A DNA stretch of 37,043 nucleotides from an uncultured Lachnospiraceae bacterium (GTDB taxonomy: Bacteria > Bacillota > Clostridia > Lachnospirales > Lachnospiraceae). The stretch is from NCBI GenBank assembly GCA_910578715.1, contig CAJTRL010000035.1, positions 1-37,043 on the forward strand, in the 5' to 3' direction. The position numbers were made by a program, and so were the translations under genes. The notes beneath the pieces were generated by a model. It searched no databases. It was given only the letters and a program-made list of their open reading frames with translations, and had not been told where the DNA came from. Below, piece after piece: positions 1 to 7,747 of the stretch (within the stretch, counting starts at the first letter, position 1; the number at the start of each line of letters is the position of its first letter).

Positions 1-37
1 TTTTGCCTGATTTTTGTCAAATTTTACCCGGGAAGGG

Positions 38-80
38 GCCAAAAGTACTAAAGAAAGAACATATTTTTTTTGGCTTTTTA
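38..80 (+). terminator. Possible weak intrinsic terminator of an upstream gene
   Basis: GCCAAAA at 38-44 is complementary to TTTTGGC at 68-74, and the second arm is followed by TTTTTA. The loop is long (23 nt) and the stem is AT-rich, so this is a weak candidate. It would insulate the flagellar operon from whatever lies upstream. No coding region is convincing in 1-218. Confidence 0.3.
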
Positions 81-81
81 C

Positions 82-110
82 TTGTAATTTTGGTTGAATG
101 AATTTATAAT
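82..110 (+). promoter_or_regulatory. SigA-type promoter of the fla/che operon
   Basis: A -35 box TTGTAA at 82-87 and a perfect -10 box TATAAT at 105-110 are separated by 17 nt. Transcription would start near 117, leaving a leader of about 100 nt before flgB. A housekeeping-type promoter is expected here because SigD is itself encoded near the end of this operon. The call rests on consensus match and position only. Confidence 0.7.
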
Positions 111-134
111 GGTTTAAGGATTTTTAGCGTGTAT

Positions 135-157
135 CAGTCTGTCATGAGACTGGCCAG
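135..157 (+). promoter_or_regulatory. Leader stem-loop upstream of flgB
   Basis: CAGTCT (135-140) pairs with AGACTG (147-152) around a 6-nt loop. The right arm overlaps the palindrome CTGGCCAG (150-157), so two foldings compete, and AATTTT follows. It lies inside the predicted 5' leader and could be a weak attenuator or a protein-binding site; the function is not established. Confidence 0.35.
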
Positions 158-161
158 AATT

Positions 162-189
162 TTGTACGTTAAAAATGCGATTTTATAAG
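162..189 (+). promoter_or_regulatory. Second, weaker candidate promoter for flgB
   Basis: TTGTAC at 162-167 and TATAAG at 184-189 are spaced by 16 nt, predicting a start near 196 and a very short leader. Match quality is lower than for the 82-110 promoter. If real, it would bypass the leader hairpin. Confidence 0.3.
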
Positions 190-218
190 GGTCTTAATAA
201 TACGAATGGGGTGTGATT

Positions 219-617
219 ATGAGTTCTTTATTGAATACGAATGCGTTTGACTATGTCAATGTGCTTGACAAAGCCGCAGATGCTGCATGGCTGCGGAATG
301 ATGCAATCAGTAACAACCTTTCCAATGTGGATACGCCAGGCTATAAAAGACAGGATGTGGATTTTCAGTCACAGCTTGCGAAAGCGCTCGGTAATTCCAG
401 GTATACTTCTATGGATTCCAAAGTGGCAAATCTGAAGACGAGTCATCTGGCTCCGCTCTGTTATACGGACTATGCAAGTTTTTCCTATCGTCTCGACGGC
501 AATAATGTGGATGTTGATACAGAGGGTGTTTATCTGGCGAAAAACCAGGTTACCTATCAGGGGTTAAATATGTGTATTTCACAGGAATTTAAGAACTTAC
601 AGATGGTGATGAAGTAA
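219..617 (+). CDS. flgB: Flagellar basal-body rod protein FlgB
   Basis: FlgB is a proximal rod subunit that joins the MS-ring to the distal rod outside the membrane. The N-terminal rod/hook-family motif is clear (NAISNNLSNVDTPGYKR, near residue 30), and the C-terminal helix ends in the amphipathic heptad stretch shared by axial proteins. At 132 aa it has the usual length. I prefer ATG 219 over the in-frame GTG at 213 because the purine-rich GGGGTG at 208-213 then lies 5 nt upstream. It is the first gene of the operon and is followed by flgC after 14 nt, as in B. subtilis. Confidence 0.95.
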   Translation: MSSLLNTNAFDYVNVLDKAADAAWLRNDAISNNLSNVDTPGYKRQDVDFQSQLAKALGNSRYTSMDSKVANLKTSHLAPLCYTDYASFSYRLDGNNVDVDTEGVYLAKNQVTYQGLNMCISQEFKNLQMVMK

Positions 618-631
618 GGGGGAATTGAAAT

Positions 632-1078
632 ATGGGAATGTTTACGGCTTTTGATATTAATGCGTCGGGTATGACTGCGGAGCGTTACCGTATGGATATT
701 ATCGCGGAGAACGTTGCCAATGCCAATACGACCCGTACGGAGGACGGCACGCCTTATCGTAGAAAAGTAGTGGTTTTTGAAGAAAAAAATTCTCAGACGC
801 CTTTCCGCCATGTATTGAATGCGGCGAGAGACCGTTATTCGGGAACCGGCGTGAAAGTAACCGGAGTATATGAAGATAAATGGACAGAAATGAAGATGGT
901 TTATGACCCGTCTCATCCGGATGCCGATGAGAACGGATATGTTACATATCCGAATGTCAGCACGATAACCGAAATGACGAACCTGATTGATGCAAGCCGT
1001 GCGTACGAAGCAAATTCTACGGCTTTTTCGGCGAGCAAGAGCATTGCGCTCAAAGGGCTTGAAATTATGCAGAATTAA
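632..1078 (+). CDS. flgC: Flagellar basal-body rod protein FlgC
   Basis: FlgC is a second proximal rod subunit, exported through the flagellar type III apparatus and polymerised with FlgB and the FliE adaptor. The N-terminal rod motif (MTAERYRMDIIAENVANANT) and the C-terminal EMTNLIDASRAYEANSTAF, with its NLI and SRAYEAN core, identify it. The length of 148 aa is normal for the family. A GGGGG-rich ribosome site lies just before ATG 632. It sits between flgB and fliE, the standard order. Confidence 0.96.
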   Translation: MGMFTAFDINASGMTAERYRMDIIAENVANANTTRTEDGTPYRRKVVVFEEKNSQTPFRHVLNAARDRYSGTGVKVTGVYEDKWTEMKMVYDPSHPDADENGYVTYPNVSTITEMTNLIDASRAYEANSTAFSASKSIALKGLEIMQN

Positions 1079-1114
1079 CGGTCTGTGTAGGGAATTAATT
1101 GGAGGGGAAGAAAA

Positions 1115-1441
1115 ATGGCTATGGATATTACGGCGCTGTATAATGTATCTTCCGGAGCAATTAAGGAGGCGGCGAAAGCTGCACCGACGACGAAGGCGGA
1201 TACATATACGGATACCAGTTTTAATAATTTTCTGGATACAGCAATTGATAATATTAACACGACGAACAGTTATCTTTCCGATGCTGAGAATGAAGAAATC
1301 AAATGGGCGCTTGGCGAGACAGAAAATACGCATGACCTGTCCATCGCGCTTCAGAAGGCATCGACTGCCCTGCAGTATACCGTTGCCATAAGAGATAAGC
1401 TGTTAGAAGCCTATAAAGAAATTATGCAGATGCAGATTTAA
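1115..1441 (+). CDS. fliE: Flagellar hook-basal body complex protein FliE
   Basis: FliE is the adaptor between the FliF MS-ring and the rod and is among the first exported substrates. The C-terminal half carries family features: the HDLSIALQKASTALQYTVAI stretch and a final helix ending DKLLEAYKEIMQMQI, which matches the expected C-terminal EI(M/L)xMQ(I/V) ending. It is 108 aa, as expected. GGAGGGG about 10 nt upstream of ATG 1115 serves as ribosome site. It follows flgC by 36 nt and precedes fliF. Confidence 0.95.
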   Translation: MAMDITALYNVSSGAIKEAAKAAPTTKADTYTDTSFNNFLDTAIDNINTTNSYLSDAENEEIKWALGETENTHDLSIALQKASTALQYTVAIRDKLLEAYKEIMQMQI

Positions 1442-1469
1442 TGGCATATGGCAGATTACTTAAGGAGAA

Positions 1470-3092
1470 ATGGTTGCTGTGGATAAATTGTTAGAGAAGT
1501 TAAAAGCGTTAGGAAATCGAATATTAGAATGGTGGAACCGCTTTACAACGAAACAGAAGACGCTGATTGTCATGGTCATTTCAGCGGTCATTCTGGCGAT
1601 TGTGATTCTGGTCACAGCACTGAACCGTCCGCAGTATGTCCTTCTGAAAAACTGTGAAGACACGACAGAAGCGGCAAGTGTGCGGGATTTGCTGGAGGAA
1701 GAAAAACTGACTTATACCGTTTCTGACGACGGGTTGGAATTTCGTATTTTAAAATCTCAGCAGTCGGACGCGATTCTGCTGCTCGGCTCCAACAGCATTA
1801 AAACCGCGGGTTTTGGCATCGAGAACGTGACAAACGGCGGTTTTTCCACGACAGAGTCCGATAAGCAGAGAGAATATACTTATTACCTCGAAAGATACAT
1901 AGAGGACAATATGCTGGAACCTCAGAAAGCGATTAAGAGCGCAACGGTTATGCTGAATATCCCGGAAAACACGGGAACGCTGATTGATTCCGATAAAGAA
2001 TCTTCCGCAAATGTTTCACTGGATTTGAATGAAGAGATATCTCCGGAAACTGCGGCAGCTCTGGCGCGTGCGATTGCGACGGGACTCGGAAATTCGACGA
2101 CCAGAAATATCGTTATCATGGACACGGATGGAAATATGCTTTTCTCCGGCGATGATGATTATTCGGCGTCAGGCAAGGCAAATGCACAGCTTTCCGTCAA
2201 GGCGGAGGCAGAGCGGATTGTTACATCTGAGGTCAAACAGGTTCTGCTCGGTACGAATGAATTTGACAAAATAGAAGTGGCTACAAATCTTGTTCTGGAT
2301 TTCTCTACAAGTTCCAGAACTGACCATACTTATGCGGCGCCGGACGGCCGGGAAGAAGGACAGCTGAGCCAGGAAGACACCTTCAGCCAGATAAATGAAA
2401 GCGGCGTCAGCGGTGTGCCGGGAACGGATTCAAACGGCGATGACGGCACTACATACGTTCTGGAAGACAATAGCAATTCCAGGTCTGAAACGACGGAGTC
2501 GTCCCGAAAATATCTGCCAAACGAGTCCATTGTTACGACGGATACGCCGGCGGGCCTGATTAATTACGGACAATCTTCTCTTTCCGTTGCGATGATACGG
2601 CATGTCATCATCCGGGAGGAAGATATTGAGCGGCAGGGGCTTCTTGATACGGTCACCTGGGAAGAATACAAGCTGGCCAACCAGGAGCGCACAAAGCTGG
2701 AAGTGGATGAAGATTTATATAATGTCGTTGCGAAAGCGACGGGCATCAATGTGGATAATATAGCGATTGTCGCTTACAGTGAGAATGTTTTCTTCGACGA
2801 TGAGGGCTCAGGTATCAGCGCAACGGATATTATGCAGATTGTGCTCATTATCATCATTCTTGCTCTGCTGGCGTTCGTTGTTCTTCGGAGTATGCGCGGC
2901 GAGAAGCACGAGGAAGAAGAGGAAGAACTTTCTGTTGAGTCCCTGTTACAGTCCACACCGGAGACACAGCTTGAGGATATTTCGTTTGAAGATGAATCTG
3001 AGACAAGGAAGCTGATTGGCAAATTTGTAGATGAGAATCCGGAAGCGGCGGCGAATCTGCTGCGTAACTGGCTGAACGAGGACTGGGGGTAG
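1470..3092 (+). CDS. fliF: Flagellar MS-ring protein FliF
   Basis: FliF forms the MS-ring in the cytoplasmic membrane, the platform for rod, switch and export gate. Two membrane segments frame a large extracytoplasmic part, at residues about 27-47 and about 453-473. The periplasmic region contains the YscJ-like motif near PQKAIKSATVMLNIPEN. The C-terminus ends in LLRNWLNEDWG, the conserved tail that binds FliG. The length of 540 aa is typical. The start is uncertain: AAGGAG at 1462-1467 is only 2 nt before ATG 1470, whereas the in-frame GTG 1479 is 11 nt away; the difference is three residues. fliG follows after 5 nt. Confidence 0.97.
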   Translation: MVAVDKLLEKLKALGNRILEWWNRFTTKQKTLIVMVISAVILAIVILVTALNRPQYVLLKNCEDTTEAASVRDLLEEEKLTYTVSDDGLEFRILKSQQSDAILLLGSNSIKTAGFGIENVTNGGFSTTESDKQREYTYYLERYIEDNMLEPQKAIKSATVMLNIPENTGTLIDSDKESSANVSLDLNEEISPETAAALARAIATGLGNSTTRNIVIMDTDGNMLFSGDDDYSASGKANAQLSVKAEAERIVTSEVKQVLLGTNEFDKIEVATNLVLDFSTSSRTDHTYAAPDGREEGQLSQEDTFSQINESGVSGVPGTDSNGDDGTTYVLEDNSNSRSETTESSRKYLPNESIVTTDTPAGLINYGQSSLSVAMIRHVIIREEDIERQGLLDTVTWEEYKLANQERTKLEVDEDLYNVVAKATGINVDNIAIVAYSENVFFDDEGSGISATDIMQIVLIIIILALLAFVVLRSMRGEKHEEEEEELSVESLLQSTPETQLEDISFEDESETRKLIGKFVDENPEAAANLLRNWLNEDWG

Positions 3093-3097
3093 GAGCA

Positions 3098-4111
3098 ATG
3101 GCAAAAACTGAAGAGAGAATAACCGGTCTGCAGAAAGCAGCTATCCTGTTGATTGCTCTCGGACCGGAAAAATCATCAAATATCTTTAAACATCTGAAAG
3201 AAGACGAAATCGAAGAGCTGACGCTGGAGATTGCCAATACCAGGACGATAACGCCTCAGGTAAGGGACGAAGTGCTGGATGAATTTTACCAGGTATGTCT
3301 GGCACAGCAGTATATCGCCGAAGGCGGTATCAATTACGCGAAGGAAGTATTGGAAAAATCCTTTGGCGTTGATAAAGCGCGCGATGTTATCGGCAAGCTG
3401 ACCGCGTCCTTACAGGTTAAACCTTTCGAGTTTGTCAGAAAGACAGACCCTTCACAGTTATTGAACTTTATTCAGGATGAGCACCCGCAGACAATTGCAC
3501 TCATCCTGTCCTATTTGTCGGCGGCGCAGTCGGCGCTCATTATTTCCGCATTACCGCCTGACAGGCAGGCTGATGTTGCCAAGCGTATTGCGGTAATGGA
3601 CAGAACGAGTCCGGATATTATCAAAGAGGTGGAGAAAGTTTTGGAATCCAAGCTGGCATCTTTAGTAAATCAGGATTACACGATTGTCGGCGGCGTCGAT
3701 GCAGTCGTGGAAATTTTGAATACAGTAGACCGCGGTACAGAGAAGCATATTATGGAGACGCTGGAAATTGAAGAGCCTGAGCTTGCTGATGAAATCAGGA
3801 AGAAGATGTTCGTATTCGAAGATATTCTTCTTCTGGACGACAGGGCAATTCAGCGTGTGCTTCGTGATGTGGATAACAGCGACCTTGCGATTGCGCTGAA
3901 AGGTTCCAACGAGGAAGTGCAGAATGCTATCTTCAACAACCTGTCCAAGCGTCTTGCCGTTATGATTAAAGAGGACATGGAATTTATGGGCCCTGTCCGT
4001 ATGAAAGACGTAGAGGAAGCACAGCAGAAGATTGTAAATATCATCAGGAAGCTGGAAGATTCTGCAGAAATTGTTATCTCCAGAGGTGGAGGTGACGAGA
4101 TTGTTGTCTAG
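3098..4111 (+). CDS. fliG: Flagellar motor switch protein FliG
   Basis: FliG is the rotor protein of the C-ring that contacts FliF (N-domain), FliM/FliY (middle) and the MotA stator (C-domain). The N-terminus shows AAILLIALGPEKSSNIFKHL. The middle domain carries the EHPQTIALIL motif (EHPQ, FliM-binding). The C-terminal torque helix includes DILLLDDRAIQRVLRDVDNS, with alternating charges that pair with MotA. The length of 337 aa is standard. The stop codon overlaps the predicted fliH start, so translation is probably coupled. Confidence 0.97.
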   Translation: MAKTEERITGLQKAAILLIALGPEKSSNIFKHLKEDEIEELTLEIANTRTITPQVRDEVLDEFYQVCLAQQYIAEGGINYAKEVLEKSFGVDKARDVIGKLTASLQVKPFEFVRKTDPSQLLNFIQDEHPQTIALILSYLSAAQSALIISALPPDRQADVAKRIAVMDRTSPDIIKEVEKVLESKLASLVNQDYTIVGGVDAVVEILNTVDRGTEKHIMETLEIEEPELADEIRKKMFVFEDILLLDDRAIQRVLRDVDNSDLAIALKGSNEEVQNAIFNNLSKRLAVMIKEDMEFMGPVRMKDVEEAQQKIVNIIRKLEDSAEIVISRGGGDEIVV

Positions 4112-4970
4112 GAATATATATAAGTCGAGCTGGGTTGTTGTTGAAAACGATGATAAATGTGTTATCGACAGCAATTCCCGTCTTGTCAGCCGTATCGAGG
4201 AGCGGGAGGCGGATAAAAGAAGACGCGCCGCTCTGGCGGCCGGGGAGCCTTTTGACGAGGAAGGCTTCACGGGCGGTCTGCTGGGAGAACGGATTGATGC
4301 GCAGGGCTATGAAGATACGGAAGGCGGCATTCTGAAAGCGCCGGAAGAGGTGCCGGAAGGTCCCACACCGGAAGAACTCCGGGAACAGGCCGAGGCCGAG
4401 CTGGAAGCTGCCAGAGAAGAAGCGGAGCAGATTCGGCGGATGGCCAGCGCGGATGCGGCCAGAGAGAAACAGGCGGCGGCGGAAGAAGGCAGAAGAATCG
4501 GATATGACGAAGGCTATCAGATGGCGCAGTCCGAAGCCGACAGGATGCGAAGAGAACTGGAAGAAGAGCGTTCCAGGATGGAAGCGGAGTACGAGCAGCT
4601 CATAGAAGAACTGGAGCCGCAGTTCATTGATACGATTACGGCAGTTTATAATCATGTTTTTCAGGTCGGCCTGGAAAATGAAAAAGATATCCTGGTGCAT
4701 TTAATTGAAACTACTTTGCGAAAAGTAGAGAGTAGCAGGACTTTTATTGTGCATGTTTCCAAAGATGATTATGCTTATGTCAATACCCGGAAAAAGGCAT
4801 TGGCGGAAGAAACCATAGGGGAACGGGGAATTGTTGAAGTTATAGAAGATATCACGCTTCATAAAAATGAGTGTATGATTGAGACGGATGGCGGCATTTT
4901 TGACTGCGGTGTTGGAACGCAGTTAGAAGAACTGACGACGAAACTGAAACTGTTATCTTTCGAAAAATAA
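4101..4970 (+). CDS. fliH: Flagellar assembly protein FliH (export ATPase regulator)
   Basis: FliH binds and restrains the FliI ATPase and docks it to the export gate and C-ring. The protein has a short N-terminal segment, a long Glu/Arg/Ala coiled coil (about residues 85-175) with a GYDEGYQMAQ motif, and a C-terminal FliH/V-ATPase-E-like domain. I chose TTG 4101 because GGAGG at 4088-4092 lies 8 nt upstream; TTG 4104 is an alternative. This gives 289 aa and an 11-nt overlap with fliG. No ATG is available near the start. The N-terminus is poorly conserved in the family, so identification rests on the coiled coil, the C-domain and position. Confidence 0.9.
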   Translation: MLSRNIYKSSWVVVENDDKCVIDSNSRLVSRIEEREADKRRRAALAAGEPFDEEGFTGGLLGERIDAQGYEDTEGGILKAPEEVPEGPTPEELREQAEAELEAAREEAEQIRRMASADAAREKQAAAEEGRRIGYDEGYQMAQSEADRMRRELEEERSRMEAEYEQLIEELEPQFIDTITAVYNHVFQVGLENEKDILVHLIETTLRKVESSRTFIVHVSKDDYAYVNTRKKALAEETIGERGIVEVIEDITLHKNECMIETDGGIFDCGVGTQLEELTTKLKLLSFEK

Positions 4971-4991
4971 TATCCGGGTGTAAGAGGGACT

Positions 4992-6299
4992 ATGGTAGAT
5001 TTTACGAAATACAGCAGAATTGCAGATTATACTTTTTTTAAGAGCAAAGGAAAAGTAGAAAATGTCGTAGGGCTTACGATAGAATCCGCGGGGCCGGAAG
5101 CGAAACTCGGCGACCTGTGCAAAGTATTTCCGGCAAATAAAGAGCTGCCGCCGATTATGGCGGAGGTGGTCGGATTCAAAGGAAAAAAAACCCTGCTGAT
5201 GCCGTATGAAAAGACAGAAGGCATCGGAACGGGGTGCATGGTAGAGAATATGGGGTTCCCCCTTTCCGTACAGGTGAACGATACCTTGTTAGGACAGGTG
5301 CTGGACGGACTCGGCAGATATGAGGGAATGGATTCCTCAGGGCCGATGATAAGTTATCCGATGGAGGCAGCGCCGCCGGACGCAATGGAAAGAGAGATTA
5401 TCGACGAGGTGCTTTCGCTCGGCGTCAAAGCGGTAGACGGCCTGATGACCATTGGAAAAGGTCAGAGAATCGGGATATTTGCCGGTTCCGGGGTTGGTAA
5501 GTCCACACTGATGGGAATGTTCGCACGGAATACCAAAGCCGACATCAATGTGATTGCACTGATAGGAGAGCGCGGAAGGGAAGTGCGGGAGTTTATCGAA
5601 CGGGACCTGGGTCCGGAAGGAATGAAACGCTCCGTCGTTGTGGTGGCGACTTCCGATAAACCGGCGCTGGAGAGAAAAAAAGCGGCGCAGACCGCGACCG
5701 CGATTGCGGAATATTTCAGGGACCAGGGCAGAGATGTACTGCTGATGATGGATTCACTGACCCGTTTTTCCATGGCGCAGAGGGAAATAGGCCTTGCCAG
5801 CGGAGAACCGCCTGTGTCCAGAGGATATCCGCCGAGCGTTTATTCGGAAATGCCCAGACTGTTAGAGCGCGCGGGACGTTCTTCCAGAGGCTCTATCACA
5901 GGGCTTTATACGGTGCTGGTAGATGGCGATGATATGAACGAGCCGATTACCGATACGGCGAGAAGTATTCTGGACGGCCATATTATGCTGAACCGTAAGC
6001 TGGCCCATAAGAACCATTATCCGGCAATTGATGTGCTGCAGAGCATTTCCCGTTGTATGAGCCAGATTGTGCCGAAAGAACATAAAGTTGCCGCCGGAAA
6101 ACTGAAAAATGTACTGGCGACTTATAATGAGGCGGAAGATTTGATTAATATCGGGGCCTATAAAAGCGGCAGCAATAAAAATATTGATTATGCCATTGAA
6201 AAGATTGACGCCGTGAACGATTATCTGATGCAGGACGTGGAAAGCAAATTTGATTATGAACAGGAGCTGGAAATGCTGAAAGCGCTGTTTGCAGAGTAA
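4992..6299 (+). CDS. fliI: Flagellum-specific ATP synthase FliI
   Basis: FliI is the hexameric ATPase of the flagellar type III export apparatus, related to F1 beta. The Walker A motif GIFAGSGVGKSTL is near residue 165, followed by GERGREVREF. The Walker B strand LLMMDSLTRFSMAQREIG is near residue 253, and the catalytic-face sequence SRGYPPSVYSEMPRLLERAG follows. The length of 435 aa is standard. An AGAGGG ribosome site precedes ATG 4992. It sits between fliH and fliJ, its partners. Confidence 0.98.
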   Translation: MVDFTKYSRIADYTFFKSKGKVENVVGLTIESAGPEAKLGDLCKVFPANKELPPIMAEVVGFKGKKTLLMPYEKTEGIGTGCMVENMGFPLSVQVNDTLLGQVLDGLGRYEGMDSSGPMISYPMEAAPPDAMEREIIDEVLSLGVKAVDGLMTIGKGQRIGIFAGSGVGKSTLMGMFARNTKADINVIALIGERGREVREFIERDLGPEGMKRSVVVVATSDKPALERKKAAQTATAIAEYFRDQGRDVLLMMDSLTRFSMAQREIGLASGEPPVSRGYPPSVYSEMPRLLERAGRSSRGSITGLYTVLVDGDDMNEPITDTARSILDGHIMLNRKLAHKNHYPAIDVLQSISRCMSQIVPKEHKVAAGKLKNVLATYNEAEDLINIGAYKSGSNKNIDYAIEKIDAVNDYLMQDVESKFDYEQELEMLKALFAE

Positions 6300-6324
6300 A
6301 AAGACGCGCGGAAGGTGAGACGGC

Positions 6325-6792
6325 ATGGCGAAGTTTGTATACAGAATGCAGAGCATCCTGAATATCAAAATACAGATGGAAAGTCAGGCGAAGATAGAAC
6401 TGGGCCTGGCACAGCGGAAACTCCTGGAAGAAGAGGAGCGCCTGGAGGAACTTTATAACAGAAAAGAGTCTTATCTGGAAGAAGGCAGAAGGCTGCGGAT
6501 GGATTCCCTGAAAGTGCAGAGCCTGCGGGATAATGAATATGCGGTTGCGCGTATGGAAGAGTATATCGAAGCACAGAAAGAAGCCGTGCGGAAGGCAGAA
6601 CTCCTGGTGGAGGAAGCCAGGCAGAAACTCCAGGAAATCATGACGGAGCGGAAGACTCAGGAAAGACTGCGGGAAAAGGCGTTTGAGCAGTTTATGCAGG
6701 AAGAAAACGCGAAAGAAGGCAAGGAAGTAGATGAACTGACAAGCTATACCTATGGACAAAAAAGGGGTAAGTCGAAAGAAAGGCGTGGTTAG
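6325..6792 (+). CDS. fliJ: Flagellar export protein FliJ
   Basis: FliJ is a small coiled-coil stalk in the FliI hexamer that engages FlhA and promotes proton-driven export. The product is 155 aa and almost entirely helical and charged, starting KFVYRMQSILNIKIQMESQA, the typical FliJ opening with an F-x-YRLQ-like motif. A good GGAAGGTGAG site precedes ATG 6325. The gene follows fliI directly and ends 3 nt before the next start. Confidence 0.92.
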   Translation: MAKFVYRMQSILNIKIQMESQAKIELGLAQRKLLEEEERLEELYNRKESYLEEGRRLRMDSLKVQSLRDNEYAVARMEEYIEAQKEAVRKAELLVEEARQKLQEIMTERKTQERLREKAFEQFMQEENAKEGKEVDELTSYTYGQKRGKSKERRG

Positions 6793-6795
6793 CAG

Positions 6796-7662
6796 ATGGC
6801 AGAAGCATTTAATGATGCGGTAGATACCAAAGCGGAGAAAAAAAGGCTCAAAGACGAGCGTAAAAAAATAAAAAACGAGCAGAAGGCGCAGAAGAAAGAA
6901 GCAAAGCAGCGTGCAAAAGAAATTTCCGAACAGGAGGCGGAGCTGGATGACGAGGGCGGAGGTCTGTCAGCCTTTTTCATAACGGTTGTCCTTGTAATCA
7001 TCTGGATAGCTATTCTGTGTCTCCTGGTGAAGCTGGATGTGGGCGGTTTTGGTTCCAACGTTCTTGCTCCTGTATTGAAAGACGTGCCGGTAATCAGCAA
7101 AATTCTTCCGGCGGAGTCAGTCGTATCGACGGATGACGAAGAGGCTTATGGCGGCTATACCAGTCTGAAAGAGGCTGTTGACTATATCAGAGAACTGGAA
7201 CTGGAACTGGCCCAGGCCCAGTCCGCAAGCAATATGGATTCGGCGGAAATGGAAGAACTCCGCGCGGAAGTGGAGCGTCTGCAGACCTTCGAAGATAAAC
7301 AGACGGAATTTGACAGAATACAGACGGAATTTTATACCGAAGTTGTCTATGCGGAGAACGGACCGGGACCGGAAGAATACCAGAAATATTATGAGATGAT
7401 TGACCCGACGAATGCCGAATATTTGTATAAACAGGTAGTGGCGCAGCTGCAGCAGGATGCGCAGCTGACCGATTACGCACAGGCTTATGCGGCGATGGAA
7501 CCGGAAGCCGCGGCTAAGATTTTTGAGTCCATGACGAATGATTTGGATTTGGTAGCCAAAATCCTAAGTCAGATGAACGCGGCGAGCAGAGGAAATATTC
7601 TGGCGAATATGGATGCCGAAATCGCCGCAAGAGTTACGAGAATTATGGACCCGGAATCATAA
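6796..7662 (+). CDS. ylxF: YlxF/MotE-like flagellar operon protein with MgtE-N-type domain
   Basis: This 288-aa membrane protein occupies the YlxF position between fliJ and fliK. It has a highly charged Lys/Glu N-terminal helix (1-50), one membrane segment (about 55-77, FFITVVLVIIWIAILCLLV), an extracytoplasmic coiled coil (about 125-165), and a C-terminal MgtE-N-like helical domain (about 215-286; AYAAMEPEAAAKIFESM, then ILSQMNAASRGNILANM). The same arrangement occurs in MotE, a periplasmic chaperone of MotC in rhizobia; whether this protein acts similarly is unknown. The Shine-Dalgarno is weak, so coupling to fliJ is likely. Confidence 0.82.
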   Translation: MAEAFNDAVDTKAEKKRLKDERKKIKNEQKAQKKEAKQRAKEISEQEAELDDEGGGLSAFFITVVLVIIWIAILCLLVKLDVGGFGSNVLAPVLKDVPVISKILPAESVVSTDDEEAYGGYTSLKEAVDYIRELELELAQAQSASNMDSAEMEELRAEVERLQTFEDKQTEFDRIQTEFYTEVVYAENGPGPEEYQKYYEMIDPTNAEYLYKQVVAQLQQDAQLTDYAQAYAAMEPEAAAKIFESMTNDLDLVAKILSQMNAASRGNILANMDAEIAARVTRIMDPES

Positions 7663-7747
7663 TTACGGTCGAAAGCCCTTCATAAAAAAGAAGCGCTTTA
7701 CGATATATATATTAGAACCTTGAAAATTAAAGGAAGGAGGAAGAAAA

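Noticed and set aside
117..218. c-di-GMP riboswitch in the operon leader, as known upstream of some clostridial flagellar operons
   Set aside because: The leader is only about 100 nt and shows no GEMM-like conserved core; only a simple hairpin is present.
213..221. GTG 213 as the flgB start
   Set aside because: The ribosome site overlaps it, while ATG 219 has proper spacing and matches the usual FlgB N-terminus.
557..1333. Long minus-strand open frames opposite flgC/fliE and elsewhere (for example 7663-8436 and 34763-35869)
   Set aside because: They are mirror frames of well-identified plus-strand genes, have low-complexity or implausible translations, and lack ribosome sites. No antisense gene is supported.
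7663..7747. Internal promoter between ylxF and fliK from the AT-rich TATATATATT stretch
   Set aside because: No acceptable -35 box at proper spacing.
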